Assembly (NCBI GenBank): GCA_004843165.1
Contig: CP039459.1
Location: forward strand, 1,689,001-1,753,000
DNA from: Acetobacteraceae bacterium
GTDB lineage: Bacteria > Pseudomonadota > Alphaproteobacteria > Acetobacterales > Acetobacteraceae
Length of the DNA: 64,000 nt
Direction of reading: 5' to 3'
Below are positions 25,805-33,877 of this stretch, one piece after another; positions within the stretch are counted from its first letter, which is position 1; every line of letters starts with the position of its first letter. Position numbers and translations under genes: made by a program. The notes under the pieces were generated by a model. The model saw only the letters and a program-made list of their open reading frames with translations, did not search any database and was not told where the DNA came from.

Positions 25805-26351
25805 AATCTCCTCATTTTCCCCAGTTTCAGGAAGATCTTCCGGTTCCGTACGTCTTTTAGGGCTTGATCCTGGTTTGAGATTTCTTGGCTGGGGCATTAT
25901 TGAGGCTGTTGGAAATCGTATTTCACATATTGCGGATGGTGTTTTGGTGACAGATAGCAGCATGTCTGTTCCGGAACGTTTATGTGCTCTTTATGAGGGG
26001 ATTGAAAAGGTTATCGAAACCTACTCTCCGCAAGAGGCTGCAGTTGAAGAAACCTATGTTAATGTCAATGGTGCTGCCACGCTTAAGTTAGGCTATGCTC
26101 GTGCTATGGCTTTGCTTGTGCCGACGCAGAAAGGGCTTCTTGTCGCAGAATATGGGGCAAAAGAGGTTAAGTTGGCGGTTGTTGGAACAGGGCAGGCGAC
26201 AAAACAGCAAGTTATGTTGATGATTAAGCATTTGCTGCCGGGGGCGACGTTAAAACGTGCAGATGCCGCAGATGCCTTGGCTATGGCAGTTTGTCACGCA
26301 TATCGTCGTGCGACAAATTTACGTATTGCACGGGGGAGGGTGAGTGCATGA
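25797..26351 (+). CDS. ruvC: Holliday junction resolvase RuvC, start codon not canonical
   Basis: Cuts Holliday junctions delivered by RuvAB. The catalytic Asp in [16 protein letters not shown], the Glu in [12 protein letters not shown] and the Asp pair in [14 protein letters not shown] are all readable, so the enzyme looks complete. The frame opens after TAA at 25782-25784 and has no ATG, GTG or TTG before the catalytic Asp. The first TTG, at 25875, lies after it and would delete it. The best candidate is CTG at 25797, which has AAGG 9 nt upstream and overlaps the yebC stop. This gives 184 residues, slightly longer than normal; ATC at 25806 is another option. It overlaps ruvA by 4 bp (ATGA). 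Confidence 0.85.
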   Translation: MNKISSFSPVSGRSSGSVRLLGLDPGLRFLGWGIIEAVGNRISHIADGVLVTDSSMSVPERLCALYEGIEKVIETYSPQEAAVEETYVNVNGAATLKLGYARAMALLVPTQKGLLVAEYGAKEVKLAVVGTGQATKQQVMLMIKHLLPGATLKRADAADALAMAVCHAYRRATNLRIARGRVSA

Positions 26352-26962
26352 TTGGAAGATTGCGGGGACAGGCAGACATTCTTGAGACAGGTGAATGTTT
26401 ATTGGATGTCAATGGTGTTGGCTATCTTGTCTCAGTTTCCTCAAGAACATTAGATAAAATCTCAGAAAATTTAAATGAATGCACCTTGTTAATTGAAACC
26501 ATTGTGCGTGAAGATGCTTTTTTATTATTTGGTTTTTCTGACAGAACGGAACAGCAATGGTTTCGCCGTCTTCTTGATGTTCAGGGGGTGGGAGCAAAAG
26601 TTGCTCTGGCGCTTTTGTCCGTTTCTTCCCCTGCGGAACTTTATCTTGCCGTGCAAGAACAGGATAAAAAGGTTTTCTCAAGAGCTGCTGGTGTGGGGCC
26701 ACGCTTGGCTGCACGCCTTGTGCTAGAGCTTGGCGCTCGGCCGTTACCACCTGTTCCTTTGTCTGAATTGCCTGCAAAAGAAATAAAAACACCTCAAAAA
26801 ACAGCCTCCAAACTTCAAAGTGATGATGTGATTTCGGCTTTGGAAGGGCTGGGTTTTCGTAAAAATGAAGCGGAAAAAGCCTTTCAAAAAGTTTCAGAAG
26901 CGCAAGGGGATGATTTATCAACGTCTGATTTTCTACGTCTTTGCCTCAAAGAGCTTGGTTAA
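26348..26962 (+). CDS. ruvA: Holliday junction branch-migration protein RuvA
   Basis: A DNA-binding tetramer that places the RuvB motors on a Holliday junction. I start it at ATG 26348 ([20 protein letters not shown]); this fits the family and the ATGA overlap with ruvC. The DVNGVGYLVSVS OB-fold strand and the paired helix-hairpin-helix motifs (LDVQGVGAKVALALLSV and AAGVGPRLAARLVLELG) are present. The C-terminal domain that contacts RuvB ends the protein after a Pro/Lys linker. The size of 204 residues is standard. ruvB begins directly after its stop codon. Confidence 0.95.
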   Translation: MIGRLRGQADILETGECLLDVNGVGYLVSVSSRTLDKISENLNECTLLIETIVREDAFLLFGFSDRTEQQWFRRLLDVQGVGAKVALALLSVSSPAELYLAVQEQDKKVFSRAAGVGPRLAARLVLELGARPLPPVPLSELPAKEIKTPQKTASKLQSDDVISALEGLGFRKNEAEKAFQKVSEAQGDDLSTSDFLRLCLKELG

Positions 26963-27982
26963 ATGGAAGATCGTCTTGATGCATTAGACCCTCAGGTGAT
27001 TGATTTACCTGAAATTCGCACAGAGGCTGCTTTACGTCCCCAAAATTTACAGGAATTTATTGGACAGAAAGCCGCACGTGAAAATTTACAAATTTTTGTT
27101 GAGGCAGCAAAAGAACGTGGGGAAGCCTTGGATCACGTTCTGTTACATGGTCCGCCCGGCTTAGGTAAAACAACATTGGCGCAGATTGTTGCCAAAGAGT
27201 TGGGAGTCGGTTTTCGCTCAACCTCAGGACCTGTGATTCAGCGTGCAGGGGATTTGGCTGCAATTTTAACAAACTTACAGCCGCATGATGTACTTTTTAT
27301 TGATGAAATTCATCGTTTGCAACCGGCGATTGAAGAGGTTCTGTATCCGGCAATGGAAGATTTTCAGTTAGATCTTGTCATTGGTACAGGGCCTGGAGCG
27401 CACTCCGTTAAAATTGATCTTCCGCCTTTCACCCTGGTAGGCGCAACAACACGTTCAGGCTTGCTGGCGACACCTTTTAGAGATCGTTTTGGTATCCCTA
27501 TTCGTTTAGAATTTTATAAAACAGAGGATTTGACAACGATTGTCATGGCCAATGCGGCTAAAACAGGGATGCATTTAATGCCAGAAGGTGCGCATGAAAT
27601 CGCCCGCCGTTCTCGTGGAACGCCTCGAATTGCAGGGCGTCTTTTGAGACGGGTAAGGGATTTTGCAGCCGTTGCGGGGCATGAGACTGTTGGAAAAGAT
27701 ATTGCGGATCGTGCGCTCATTCGTTTAGGTGTGGATGCGAATGGTTTGGATGCGATGGATTTGCGTTACTTGCGTAGGATCGCTTCCTTTCATGCTGGGG
27801 GGCCTGTTGGAATCGAAACACTTGCTGCCGCCTTGGCAGAGGGGCGTGACACTTTAGAAGAAGTTGTTGAGCCATATTTAATACAAGAAGGGTTGGTCGT
27901 GAGAACAGCAAAGGGGCGAATGATCGGCGATAAAACTTGGAAAATTTTAGGCATTATTCCGCCACAAAGGGGGCTTATTTAA
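26963..27982 (+). CDS. ruvB: Holliday junction branch-migration ATPase RuvB
   Basis: An AAA+ ring motor. The Walker A loop is [16 protein letters not shown] at about residue 64, Walker B is [20 protein letters not shown], sensor 1 is [19 protein letters not shown], the arginine finger and sensor 2 [18 protein letters not shown] follow, and a winged-helix C-terminus ends in [14 protein letters not shown]. The 339-residue length is typical. It starts right after the ruvA stop with no spacer, and its own stop shares a base with the ybgC start (TAATG). Confidence 0.97.
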   Translation: MEDRLDALDPQVIDLPEIRTEAALRPQNLQEFIGQKAARENLQIFVEAAKERGEALDHVLLHGPPGLGKTTLAQIVAKELGVGFRSTSGPVIQRAGDLAAILTNLQPHDVLFIDEIHRLQPAIEEVLYPAMEDFQLDLVIGTGPGAHSVKIDLPPFTLVGATTRSGLLATPFRDRFGIPIRLEFYKTEDLTTIVMANAAKTGMHLMPEGAHEIARRSRGTPRIAGRLLRRVRDFAAVAGHETVGKDIADRALIRLGVDANGLDAMDLRYLRRIASFHAGGPVGIETLAAALAEGRDTLEEVVEPYLIQEGLVVRTAKGRMIGDKTWKILGIIPPQRGLI

Positions 27983-28458
27983 TGGAAACAGAAAAATATA
28001 AATTTCGAATCTACTATGAAGATACAGATGCAGGTGGCATCGTCTACCATGCGCGCTATCTGATGTTTGCAGAGCGCTCACGTGGTGAAACCTTGCGTAT
28101 GGCTGGTTTTCCGCCAAAAGAGCTTGCAGAAAAACGCAATCTTGGTTTTGTCGTGCGCCAGCTCGAAATTCGTTATTATGATCCGATGGAGCTTGATGAT
28201 GAGGGGGAAGTCCGTAATCGCATGATTGAAGAAAAGGCGATGCGGGTGATTGTCGAGCAGGAAATTTTTAACCTTACGAAAAATAAGGTTGCTGCCCGTT
28301 TAAAAGTGGAGCTTGTTTTGATTGATTGCAAAACATTGCGTCTATGTACAAAGCCGCCGGAAGATTTAAGATTGGCTTTGCGGCATGTTTGGAATGGGGA
28401 GTATCCGCCAGAAGCGCTTAGGCAGAGAATTAAGGAAGCGAATCAGGCAATAGGATAA
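27982..28458 (+). CDS. ybgC: YbgC-type acyl-CoA thioesterase
   Basis: A hot-dog-fold thioesterase of the Tol-Pal neighbourhood; E. coli YbgC acts on short acyl-CoA and binds acyl carrier protein. The active-site block YYEDTDAGGIVYHARYLMF, with the catalytic Asp, is close to the start, and ERSRGETLRMAGF follows. Starting at ATG 27982 gives 158 residues; an in-frame TTG further up would only add a non-conserved extension inside ruvB. It is translationally coupled to ruvB and leads into tolQ 37 bp later, the arrangement common in proteobacteria. Confidence 0.92.
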   Translation: METEKYKFRIYYEDTDAGGIVYHARYLMFAERSRGETLRMAGFPPKELAEKRNLGFVVRQLEIRYYDPMELDDEGEVRNRMIEEKAMRVIVEQEIFNLTKNKVAARLKVELVLIDCKTLRLCTKPPEDLRLALRHVWNGEYPPEALRQRIKEANQAIG

Positions 28459-28495
28459 TGGCTGTTGAAAGCGTTTAGTGGCAATAGGAGAGAAC

Positions 28496-29215
28496 GTGGA
28501 TCAAGTTAATCAAGCGGTTTTGGGTTCAGGCGGTTTATCGCCTTTTGTACTTTTCATGCATGCATCGGTTGCGGTTAAATTCGTAATGGCGACGCTCTTA
28601 CTTTTTAGTATTCTTGTTTGGGCGATTGTTTTTCAAAAATCGCTTCTTCTTATTCGGGTTAATAAAGAAGCTAATCAGTTTGAAGAAAAATTCTGGTCGG
28701 GGGCTTCCTTAGATCAGCTTTACGAAGAAGAAGGAAGTCGCCCGGTACATCCGATCGCAGCTATTTTTTCTGCTGCAATGGGAGAGTGGCGTCGTTCTTC
28801 TCGTATCGCAGGGATTAATATGTCTTCTTTGACTGTGAGAGAGCGCATTGAGCAAGCTATTTCCGTGACCATCAGTCGTGAAAGCGAAAGACTTGGGCGA
28901 AATATGGTTTTTCTTGCAACAGTGGGGCCGGTTGCGCCTTTTATCGGTCTTTTTGGCACAGTTTGGGGAATTATGGTCTCTTTCCAAGCTATTGGCCAAA
29001 TGCACAGTACAAATCTTTCTGTTGTTGCGCCAGGAATTTCCGAAGCGCTCTTTGCAACAGCCATTGGGCTTGTTACGGCCATTCCAGCCTATATGGCTTA
29101 TAATTTTTTCAGTGCCGGCCTCTCGGATTTTGAAGATAGAATGGATGCATTCGGAACTGAATTTGCTGCGATTTTGTCACGACAGGCGGAAGAGCCAAAA
29201 TCCCACAAATTATAA
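28496..29215 (+). CDS. tolQ: Tol-Pal system proton-channel subunit TolQ
   Basis: With TolR it forms the inner-membrane motor that uses proton flow to energise TolA. Three membrane helices are visible (about residues 20-45, 135-160 and 170-195), including FLATVGPVAPFIGLFGTVWG and AIGLVTAIPAYMAYNFF, the most conserved parts of ExbB/TolQ proteins. I start it at GTG 28496 because AGGAG lies 5 nt upstream. A GTG at 28478 would add six residues without a ribosome site. The length of 239 residues is normal. tolR follows after 17 bp. Confidence 0.95.
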   Translation: MDQVNQAVLGSGGLSPFVLFMHASVAVKFVMATLLLFSILVWAIVFQKSLLLIRVNKEANQFEEKFWSGASLDQLYEEEGSRPVHPIAAIFSAAMGEWRRSSRIAGINMSSLTVRERIEQAISVTISRESERLGRNMVFLATVGPVAPFIGLFGTVWGIMVSFQAIGQMHSTNLSVVAPGISEALFATAIGLVTAIPAYMAYNFFSAGLSDFEDRMDAFGTEFAAILSRQAEEPKSHKL

Positions 29216-29232
29216 AAGGTGGATTTTTAAGA

Positions 29233-29649
29233 ATGGCGATCAGAAGAACACGTAAAAAGAAGAAGTTTGAAACGGCTATTAACGTGACACCTTTGGTGGA
29301 TGTGATGCTCGTTCTGCTGATTATTTTTATGGTAACAGCACCGATGATGACAACAGGGGTTAATGTTGATCTGCCAAAAGCAAGTGCAACGCCGATTAAC
29401 ACAGATTCAAAACCGATCACCGTTTCTTTAAAGAATGATGGTTCTGTTTTTGTTGGAGATAACCCTGTGACGTTGGAAAATATTGTTCCGACTTTGCAAC
29501 AGGCCTCTCATGGTGATACGGCACATCGTATTTTTGTTAGGGCGGATGCAAAGATTGACTATGGGAGAGTGATGGGCCTAATGGGGAAAGTAACCTCCGC
29601 AGGCTTTACGCATGTTGCACTTTTAGCGCAGCAGCCACCGACATCATAA
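29233..29649 (+). CDS. tolR: Tol-Pal system protein TolR
   Basis: Partner of TolQ in the proton-driven stator. A single N-terminal transmembrane helix carries the essential proton-path Asp in NVTPLVDVMLVLLIIFMVTA; the rest is a periplasmic ExbD/TolR domain with IFVRADAKIDYGRVMGLMGK. The basic start (MAIRRTRKKKKFE) fixes the topology, cytoplasmic N-terminus. It has 138 residues, the normal size, and lies between tolQ and tolA. Confidence 0.96.
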   Translation: MAIRRTRKKKKFETAINVTPLVDVMLVLLIIFMVTAPMMTTGVNVDLPKASATPINTDSKPITVSLKNDGSVFVGDNPVTLENIVPTLQQASHGDTAHRIFVRADAKIDYGRVMGLMGKVTSAGFTHVALLAQQPPTS

Positions 29650-29667
29650 GAAGGGGCTGATCTTTTT

Positions 29668-30648
29668 ATGTCCGGAGATGATGAGAAAAAAAGAGTTCGT
29701 GAATCATGGGGAGGAGGGATTTCTTTCTCCTTCCTTTTACATGGCGCATTTTTTTTAACTTTTCTTTTTGTTGGCTTTTCTTTTTTTCATAAAGAGGAAC
29801 AGCCGGCACAACCTGTGGAAATGGTTTTTGATGACGGACATACAAAGACAACGGCTGTAAAATCAAAAAATTTAAAAAAGACGCCAGAGCCGCCTTCTGA
29901 AAAGGATATTGCGGCACCGCATTCACCTGTGCCGCCGACAGAAAAGCCGCCAGAACCGCCACCGCCCTCAACACCACCGCCACCACCTTCGCCAGCCTCA
30001 CCGGATGCGAAGGAGCGACCTTCAGATCAGAAAAAAATACCACCTTCACCGGAAAAAGACGATTTGGCATTAACAAAATCGCCTCAAAAAAAGGAAATAG
30101 AAAAACCGGCTGCTGTCAAAGGTCCTAAAAATAACATAGATAAACCACCGATTAAAACACCGCCTTCTGAGACAAAACAGGAGAAGGCCGCCTCTAAAAT
30201 GGCTTCAGACAGCCACTCGCTTTTAGCTTCGATTGAAAATTTTCGCTCGGAAGAAAAACAGAAGGCACCACCAAAAGCGCATCCTAATCCAACGCCGGGG
30301 GGAACGACAAAGGGTGGGGGGAATCCCGATGGTGATACGAGAGCTTTAACTTCTGGAGAGCAAAAGGCAATGGGATCTTCTGTTCGTCGTTGTTATGAAC
30401 AGGATACAGGCAGCAGTGGCTATGAAACTTTTCAAGCACATTTAAGCATTACAACAGATACAGAAGGGGTTGTGCGCATTGCTGATTTTGCGCCAGAAAC
30501 AGCAGAAAAAATGCAATCTGATCCTGTTTATCGTGCTTTTGCAGAGCGTGCGAGGGACGCAGTTCTTAGCCCAGCTTGCTCAAAACTACCTTTGCCGGCA
30601 CGGATGCTCGGTGAAGAACATGTCTTTAAATTTGTCTTTCGGCCTTAA
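29668..30648 (+). CDS. tolA: Tol-Pal system protein TolA
   Basis: Spans the periplasm to connect TolQR to Pal and TolB. After a short cytoplasmic part there is one transmembrane helix with the conserved Ser-His-like face (SFSFLLHGAFFLTFLFVGFS). A long Pro/Lys/Ala-rich central region follows (about residues 50-215), unlike the Ala/Lys/Glu helix of E. coli TolA, and then a C-terminal domain with EQKAMGSSVRRCYEQD and two cysteines that could form a disulfide. At 326 residues it is compact. Identity rests on position between tolR and tolB plus this layout; the low-complexity part carries little homology information. Confidence 0.88.
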   Translation: MSGDDEKKRVRESWGGGISFSFLLHGAFFLTFLFVGFSFFHKEEQPAQPVEMVFDDGHTKTTAVKSKNLKKTPEPPSEKDIAAPHSPVPPTEKPPEPPPPSTPPPPPSPASPDAKERPSDQKKIPPSPEKDDLALTKSPQKKEIEKPAAVKGPKNNIDKPPIKTPPSETKQEKAASKMASDSHSLLASIENFRSEEKQKAPPKAHPNPTPGGTTKGGGNPDGDTRALTSGEQKAMGSSVRRCYEQDTGSSGYETFQAHLSITTDTEGVVRIADFAPETAEKMQSDPVYRAFAERARDAVLSPACSKLPLPARMLGEEHVFKFVFRP

Positions 30649-30741
30649 TTTTAGCATTTCGGATTCACTTTTTGGATAAGAACGTGCTAAAGCGGAAAGA
30701 GAATGTGTTACATAGCCGAGGAAGCTCGTCGGAGTATATCA

Positions 30742-32118
30742 ATGGATTTTTCTTCTTTTTCTCAATCCCCCCTGTTGTCTGACTTATCACGCCGAAAAAT
30801 GCTTGGCGGTTTGAGCTTGGCTGGGGTTATGATTAGCCCCTTAAGCGCTTTAACAGCGCAAGCTGCGCATGTTTCCAAAAAAGAAGAGGGAGCGCCGGAA
30901 ATCACGGTTGATCAGGCGCGCCAAGCACCAATTCCTCTCGTTCTAACAGATTTTGGCTCGCCAGAAGGGCAAACAATTTCAGCGATTATTGCAGGAGACC
31001 TCGCTTCCACGGGATTGTTCCGTGTTGTCAGTGGTGGTTTTTTGCCGGCAAATGTACCACCAGATTTTACGGCAATGACACGTCGCGGCGTGCGCGCCGT
31101 TGTTACGGGAAAGATTACCGTTTCTGGCGATCAGCTGACTGTTGAGATGCGTTTATGGGATGCGCCGGCTGCTAAGCAATTGCAAGGTACTTCCTACTCA
31201 GCTTCTATGAGAAGTTCTCGGCGGATTGCGCATATTATTGCAGATGTTATTTATCAGCGCCTTTTAGGAGAGGTCGGCTATTTCGATACACGTGTCGCTT
31301 ATATCGCCTTATCGGGGCCTCGACATAAGCAGACAACACGTCTTGCAATTATGGATTATGACGGTGCAAACCAGCATTTTTTAACAGATGGGCGCTGGCT
31401 GACGCTGGAACCAAGATTTAATCCGATAAAAGATCAGATCGCCTTTTTGTCTTATGCGGGTGATAGACCACGTGTTTATCTTTATGACCTTCAAACAGGT
31501 AATCAAAGCTTGATGGGCGAGTTTGAGGGAATGTCTTATGCCCCTCGATTTTCACCAGATGGAAAATTTTTAATTCTGGCAGAAACAACACGCTCCGGCG
31601 GCTCTGACATGTATATTATTGATGTAAAGACCCGGCAGCAGCGTCGTTTATCCCATGCGCCTGGCGTAATTGATACAAGTCCATGCTTTAGCCCGGATGG
31701 TAGTCAAATCGTCTTTAACTCTGATCGTGGCGGCTCGCCTCAGCTTTATATTATGCCTGCCGCAGGTGGGCCTGCAAAACGGATATCCTACGGGAATGGC
31801 CGATATGGCTCTCCAGTATGGGCGCCGTCAGGGGACTTGATTGCCTTTACCAGAATTAACGGCAATGGCTTCTCTTTAGGTATTATGCATCCAGATGGCA
31901 CGGGAGAGCGGATTTTAACGCAAGGCTTTACCGTTGAGGGGGCGAGTTTCTGTCCCAATGGACGTGTTTTAACTTTTTGCAAGCAAACAGCTGCTGGTTC
32001 GCAAGGGGCAGGTTTTAATTCTCAATTAGCAACGATTGATATAACGGGTTATAATGAGCGTGTTATTCCAACAGCAACACTCGCTTCAGATCCCGCTTGG
32101 TCTCCAAGACGAGATTAA
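30742..32118 (+). CDS. tolB: Tol-Pal system beta-propeller protein TolB with a Tat-type signal
   Basis: A periplasmic beta-propeller that binds Pal. I start it at ATG 30742 (GGAG 8 nt upstream) because this puts the twin-arginine motif SRRKMLGG at residues 17-24, within normal reach of the N-terminus; an ATG at 30703 would move it 13 residues further. The hydrophobic core and a site near TAQAAH follow. The N-terminal alpha/beta domain has GDLASTGLFRVV, and the propeller blades show the repeated SPDG pattern (APRFSPDGKFLILAE, PCFSPDGSQIVFNSDR and others). Export in folded form by Tat is unusual compared with E. coli TolB, which uses Sec. Confidence 0.93.
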   Translation: MDFSSFSQSPLLSDLSRRKMLGGLSLAGVMISPLSALTAQAAHVSKKEEGAPEITVDQARQAPIPLVLTDFGSPEGQTISAIIAGDLASTGLFRVVSGGFLPANVPPDFTAMTRRGVRAVVTGKITVSGDQLTVEMRLWDAPAAKQLQGTSYSASMRSSRRIAHIIADVIYQRLLGEVGYFDTRVAYIALSGPRHKQTTRLAIMDYDGANQHFLTDGRWLTLEPRFNPIKDQIAFLSYAGDRPRVYLYDLQTGNQSLMGEFEGMSYAPRFSPDGKFLILAETTRSGGSDMYIIDVKTRQQRRLSHAPGVIDTSPCFSPDGSQIVFNSDRGGSPQLYIMPAAGGPAKRISYGNGRYGSPVWAPSGDLIAFTRINGNGFSLGIMHPDGTGERILTQGFTVEGASFCPNGRVLTFCKQTAAGSQGAGFNSQLATIDITGYNERVIPTATLASDPAWSPRRD

Positions 32119-32175
32119 ACCAAAGGATTGATGTTGAATTTATTTGTCTTTCCTGATTTGTGGAAATTTATCGGC

Positions 32176-32205
32176 TTGACAGATAAGGCTTCAAAAGCCT
32201 TTTAT
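32176..32205 (+). promoter_or_regulatory. Possible pal promoter with a palindrome between -35 and -10
   Basis: TTGACA at 32176-32181 is a consensus -35 box. TTTTAT at 32200-32205 (18-bp spacer) is a 4/6 match to a -10. A perfect 7-bp palindrome, AAGGCTT-CAA-AAGCCTT (32185-32201), fills the spacer. It could be an operator on a pal promoter, or the tolB terminator; both are possible in the 170-bp spacer. Confidence 0.5.
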
Positions 32206-32288
32206 GGGGAGGTGGAATATGTTGCTGTAAGTAACAGGAATTTCTACTTTCAAAGGCGTTTTCGTCACATTAGAACTAGGGTGAGTTC

Positions 32289-32810
32289 ATGAATTTTAAA
32301 GTTTTGGGCGCAACAGCGCTTGGTATGCTTCTCGTCGGTTGCTCTGGCCATCATCACCATCGTCACGACATCCAGGACCAATCAACAGAAGTTTCTGACA
32401 ATACAGTAACAACAACATCTACAGAAACAACAACTTCTGCTGCTGTCGTTACACCGGGCTCCGAAGCAGACTTGGTTGCCACAGCTGGGGATCGTGTTTA
32501 CTACGCACTCAATCAGAATCGTCTAACAGATGCTGATAAAGTGACTTTGGATAAACAGGCAGCATGGCTTGCGCAATATCCAAAAGTAAACATTATTATC
32601 GCCGGTAACTGCGATGATCGTGGAACACAGGAATATAACTTGGCACTTGGTGCACGTCGTGCAAATGCAGCGCGTGATTATCTTGAAGCTAAAGGTGTTG
32701 CCAGTTCCCGTATTAAAACCATTTCTTATGGTAAAGAACGTCCAGCGCTTGACGGTGATACACCAGAAGCATGGTCTGCAAACAGAAACGCTATCACAAG
32801 CGTTCGTTAA
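32289..32810 (+). CDS. pal: Peptidoglycan-associated lipoprotein Pal
   Basis: An outer-membrane lipoprotein that binds peptidoglycan and TolB/TolA. The lipobox is VGC in MLLVGCSG (Cys at about residue 18). Directly after it the mature protein starts with SGHHHHRHD, a histidine cluster I have not seen in typical Pal proteins. A Thr/Ser-rich linker leads to the OmpA-like domain with AGNCDDRGTQEYNLALGARR and SYGKERPALDGDTPEAWSAN, which holds the diaminopimelate-binding residues. The length of 173 residues is normal. cpoB follows after 25 bp. Confidence 0.95.
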   Translation: MNFKVLGATALGMLLVGCSGHHHHRHDIQDQSTEVSDNTVTTTSTETTTSAAVVTPGSEADLVATAGDRVYYALNQNRLTDADKVTLDKQAAWLAQYPKVNIIIAGNCDDRGTQEYNLALGARRANAARDYLEAKGVASSRIKTISYGKERPALDGDTPEAWSANRNAITSVR

Positions 32811-32835
32811 TTTTATTTGCAAGTAGAGAGAACTG

Positions 32836-33807
32836 ATGCCACAAAAATGTGACTTCTTTATACGCCGTACAATTTCTGCTGCGGTGTTAGCTCTTCCTTT
32901 AACGCTATGTTTTGGGACAGTAGCTTTTGGGCAGGAGCAGGAGGATGTCAGTCGTTCCTCTATTGCTGCGAATAATGAGCGCCTTACGGCAGAGCATCGC
33001 TCTGCCGTAAGAGCGTCTTCGCTCCCGCCAACAGATCAACGGCGTATCTTGGATGAAGTGCCAGACGTGCCGAGTGATTCTTCAAATGTCGGGGGAGAGC
33101 CGCCGGTTCTCGATGAAACTGTTAAGCATCCTATTGCGATGACTCCGGCAGAGGAATTGGCTGCAAAAAATAAAATTGTAAGACAGAAATCTGTTGCCAG
33201 CACGCAAAGTGATATGATTTCACGCTTGTTAGAACGTGTAAATGACCAAGAGGATCGTATTCGAAATCTTCAAGGGTCTGTTGATGTTTTGCAAAAGCAA
33301 GTTTCAACGATGCAGGCAAGCTATGACAAGCGTCTTGATGATCTAAAATTCCAAGTTTCCCATTCTTCACCTAATGTGGTGCCCGCAGCGGTTCCAGCTC
33401 GCCCTGCAGTAAAAACCATTGATGAAAGCTTTTCAGGTTTAATCAGTGCGGCACGGAGTGCAAAAGCGCAAAAAAATTACAGCAAAGCGGAAACATTATC
33501 ACGTAAAGCTCTCGATAAAGCGCCAAAATCAGGGAGAGTGGATGCGCAATATTTGCTGGCGCAATCACTAGCTGGTGAAAAGGTTTGGAGTAAGGCGGCA
33601 GTTGCTTATTATGATTCCTACAAGCTGGCCCCAAAATCTTCTGTAGCGCCGCATGCGCTTTTAGGAACAGCACAATCTATGCATGCACTTGGAGATCATC
33701 AAGCGGCCTGTGAAGCGCTTTCTAAAGTAAATAAAGAATTTCCACATCCGGCACCTTCTTTTAAGGCAGAAGTTTCTCGGGTGCAGACGCAGTATCATTG
33801 CGGCTAA
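32836..33807 (+). CDS. cpoB: Tol-Pal associated coordinator CpoB (YbgF)
   Basis: A periplasmic protein that links outer-membrane constriction with peptidoglycan synthesis. It has a signal peptide (hydrophobic residues about 12-30, cleavage near AFGQEQ), a charged linker, a coiled-coil stretch (LERVNDQEDRIRNLQGSVDV) like the trimerising helix of YbgF, and a C-terminal TPR region (AKAQKNYSKAETLSRKALDK, AVAYYDSYKLAPKSSVAPHA). The linker between the signal and the coil is longer than in E. coli. It is the last gene of the tol cluster, and its stop codon precedes the tilS region directly. Confidence 0.9.
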   Translation: MPQKCDFFIRRTISAAVLALPLTLCFGTVAFGQEQEDVSRSSIAANNERLTAEHRSAVRASSLPPTDQRRILDEVPDVPSDSSNVGGEPPVLDETVKHPIAMTPAEELAAKNKIVRQKSVASTQSDMISRLLERVNDQEDRIRNLQGSVDVLQKQVSTMQASYDKRLDDLKFQVSHSSPNVVPAAVPARPAVKTIDESFSGLISAARSAKAQKNYSKAETLSRKALDKAPKSGRVDAQYLLAQSLAGEKVWSKAAVAYYDSYKLAPKSSVAPHALLGTAQSMHALGDHQAACEALSKVNKEFPHPAPSFKAEVSRVQTQYHCG

Positions 33808-33861
33808 TGGATTGATTTGTTGGGCGCTTTTTAAAGGGTGCCCAATAATTGAATGTTCTAA

Positions 33862-33877
33862 AAGGAGATTTCAAATT
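33862..33877 (+). promoter_or_regulatory. Strong Shine-Dalgarno placed before an ATT codon (tilS start)
   Basis: AAGGAG at 33862-33867 is followed by 7 nt and then the in-frame codon ATT at 33875-33877. It is as good a ribosome site as any in the window. No ATG, GTG or TTG lies near it in the tilS frame, which makes ATT the likely start codon. Confidence 0.7.

Noticed and set aside
25875-26351. ruvC starting at TTG 25875
   Set aside because: The catalytic Asp lies upstream of this codon in the same open frame.
26409-26921. A 170-codon minus-strand frame over ruvA
   Set aside because: It is antisense to a fully conserved gene and its protein shows no domain; a shadow of ruvA codon use.
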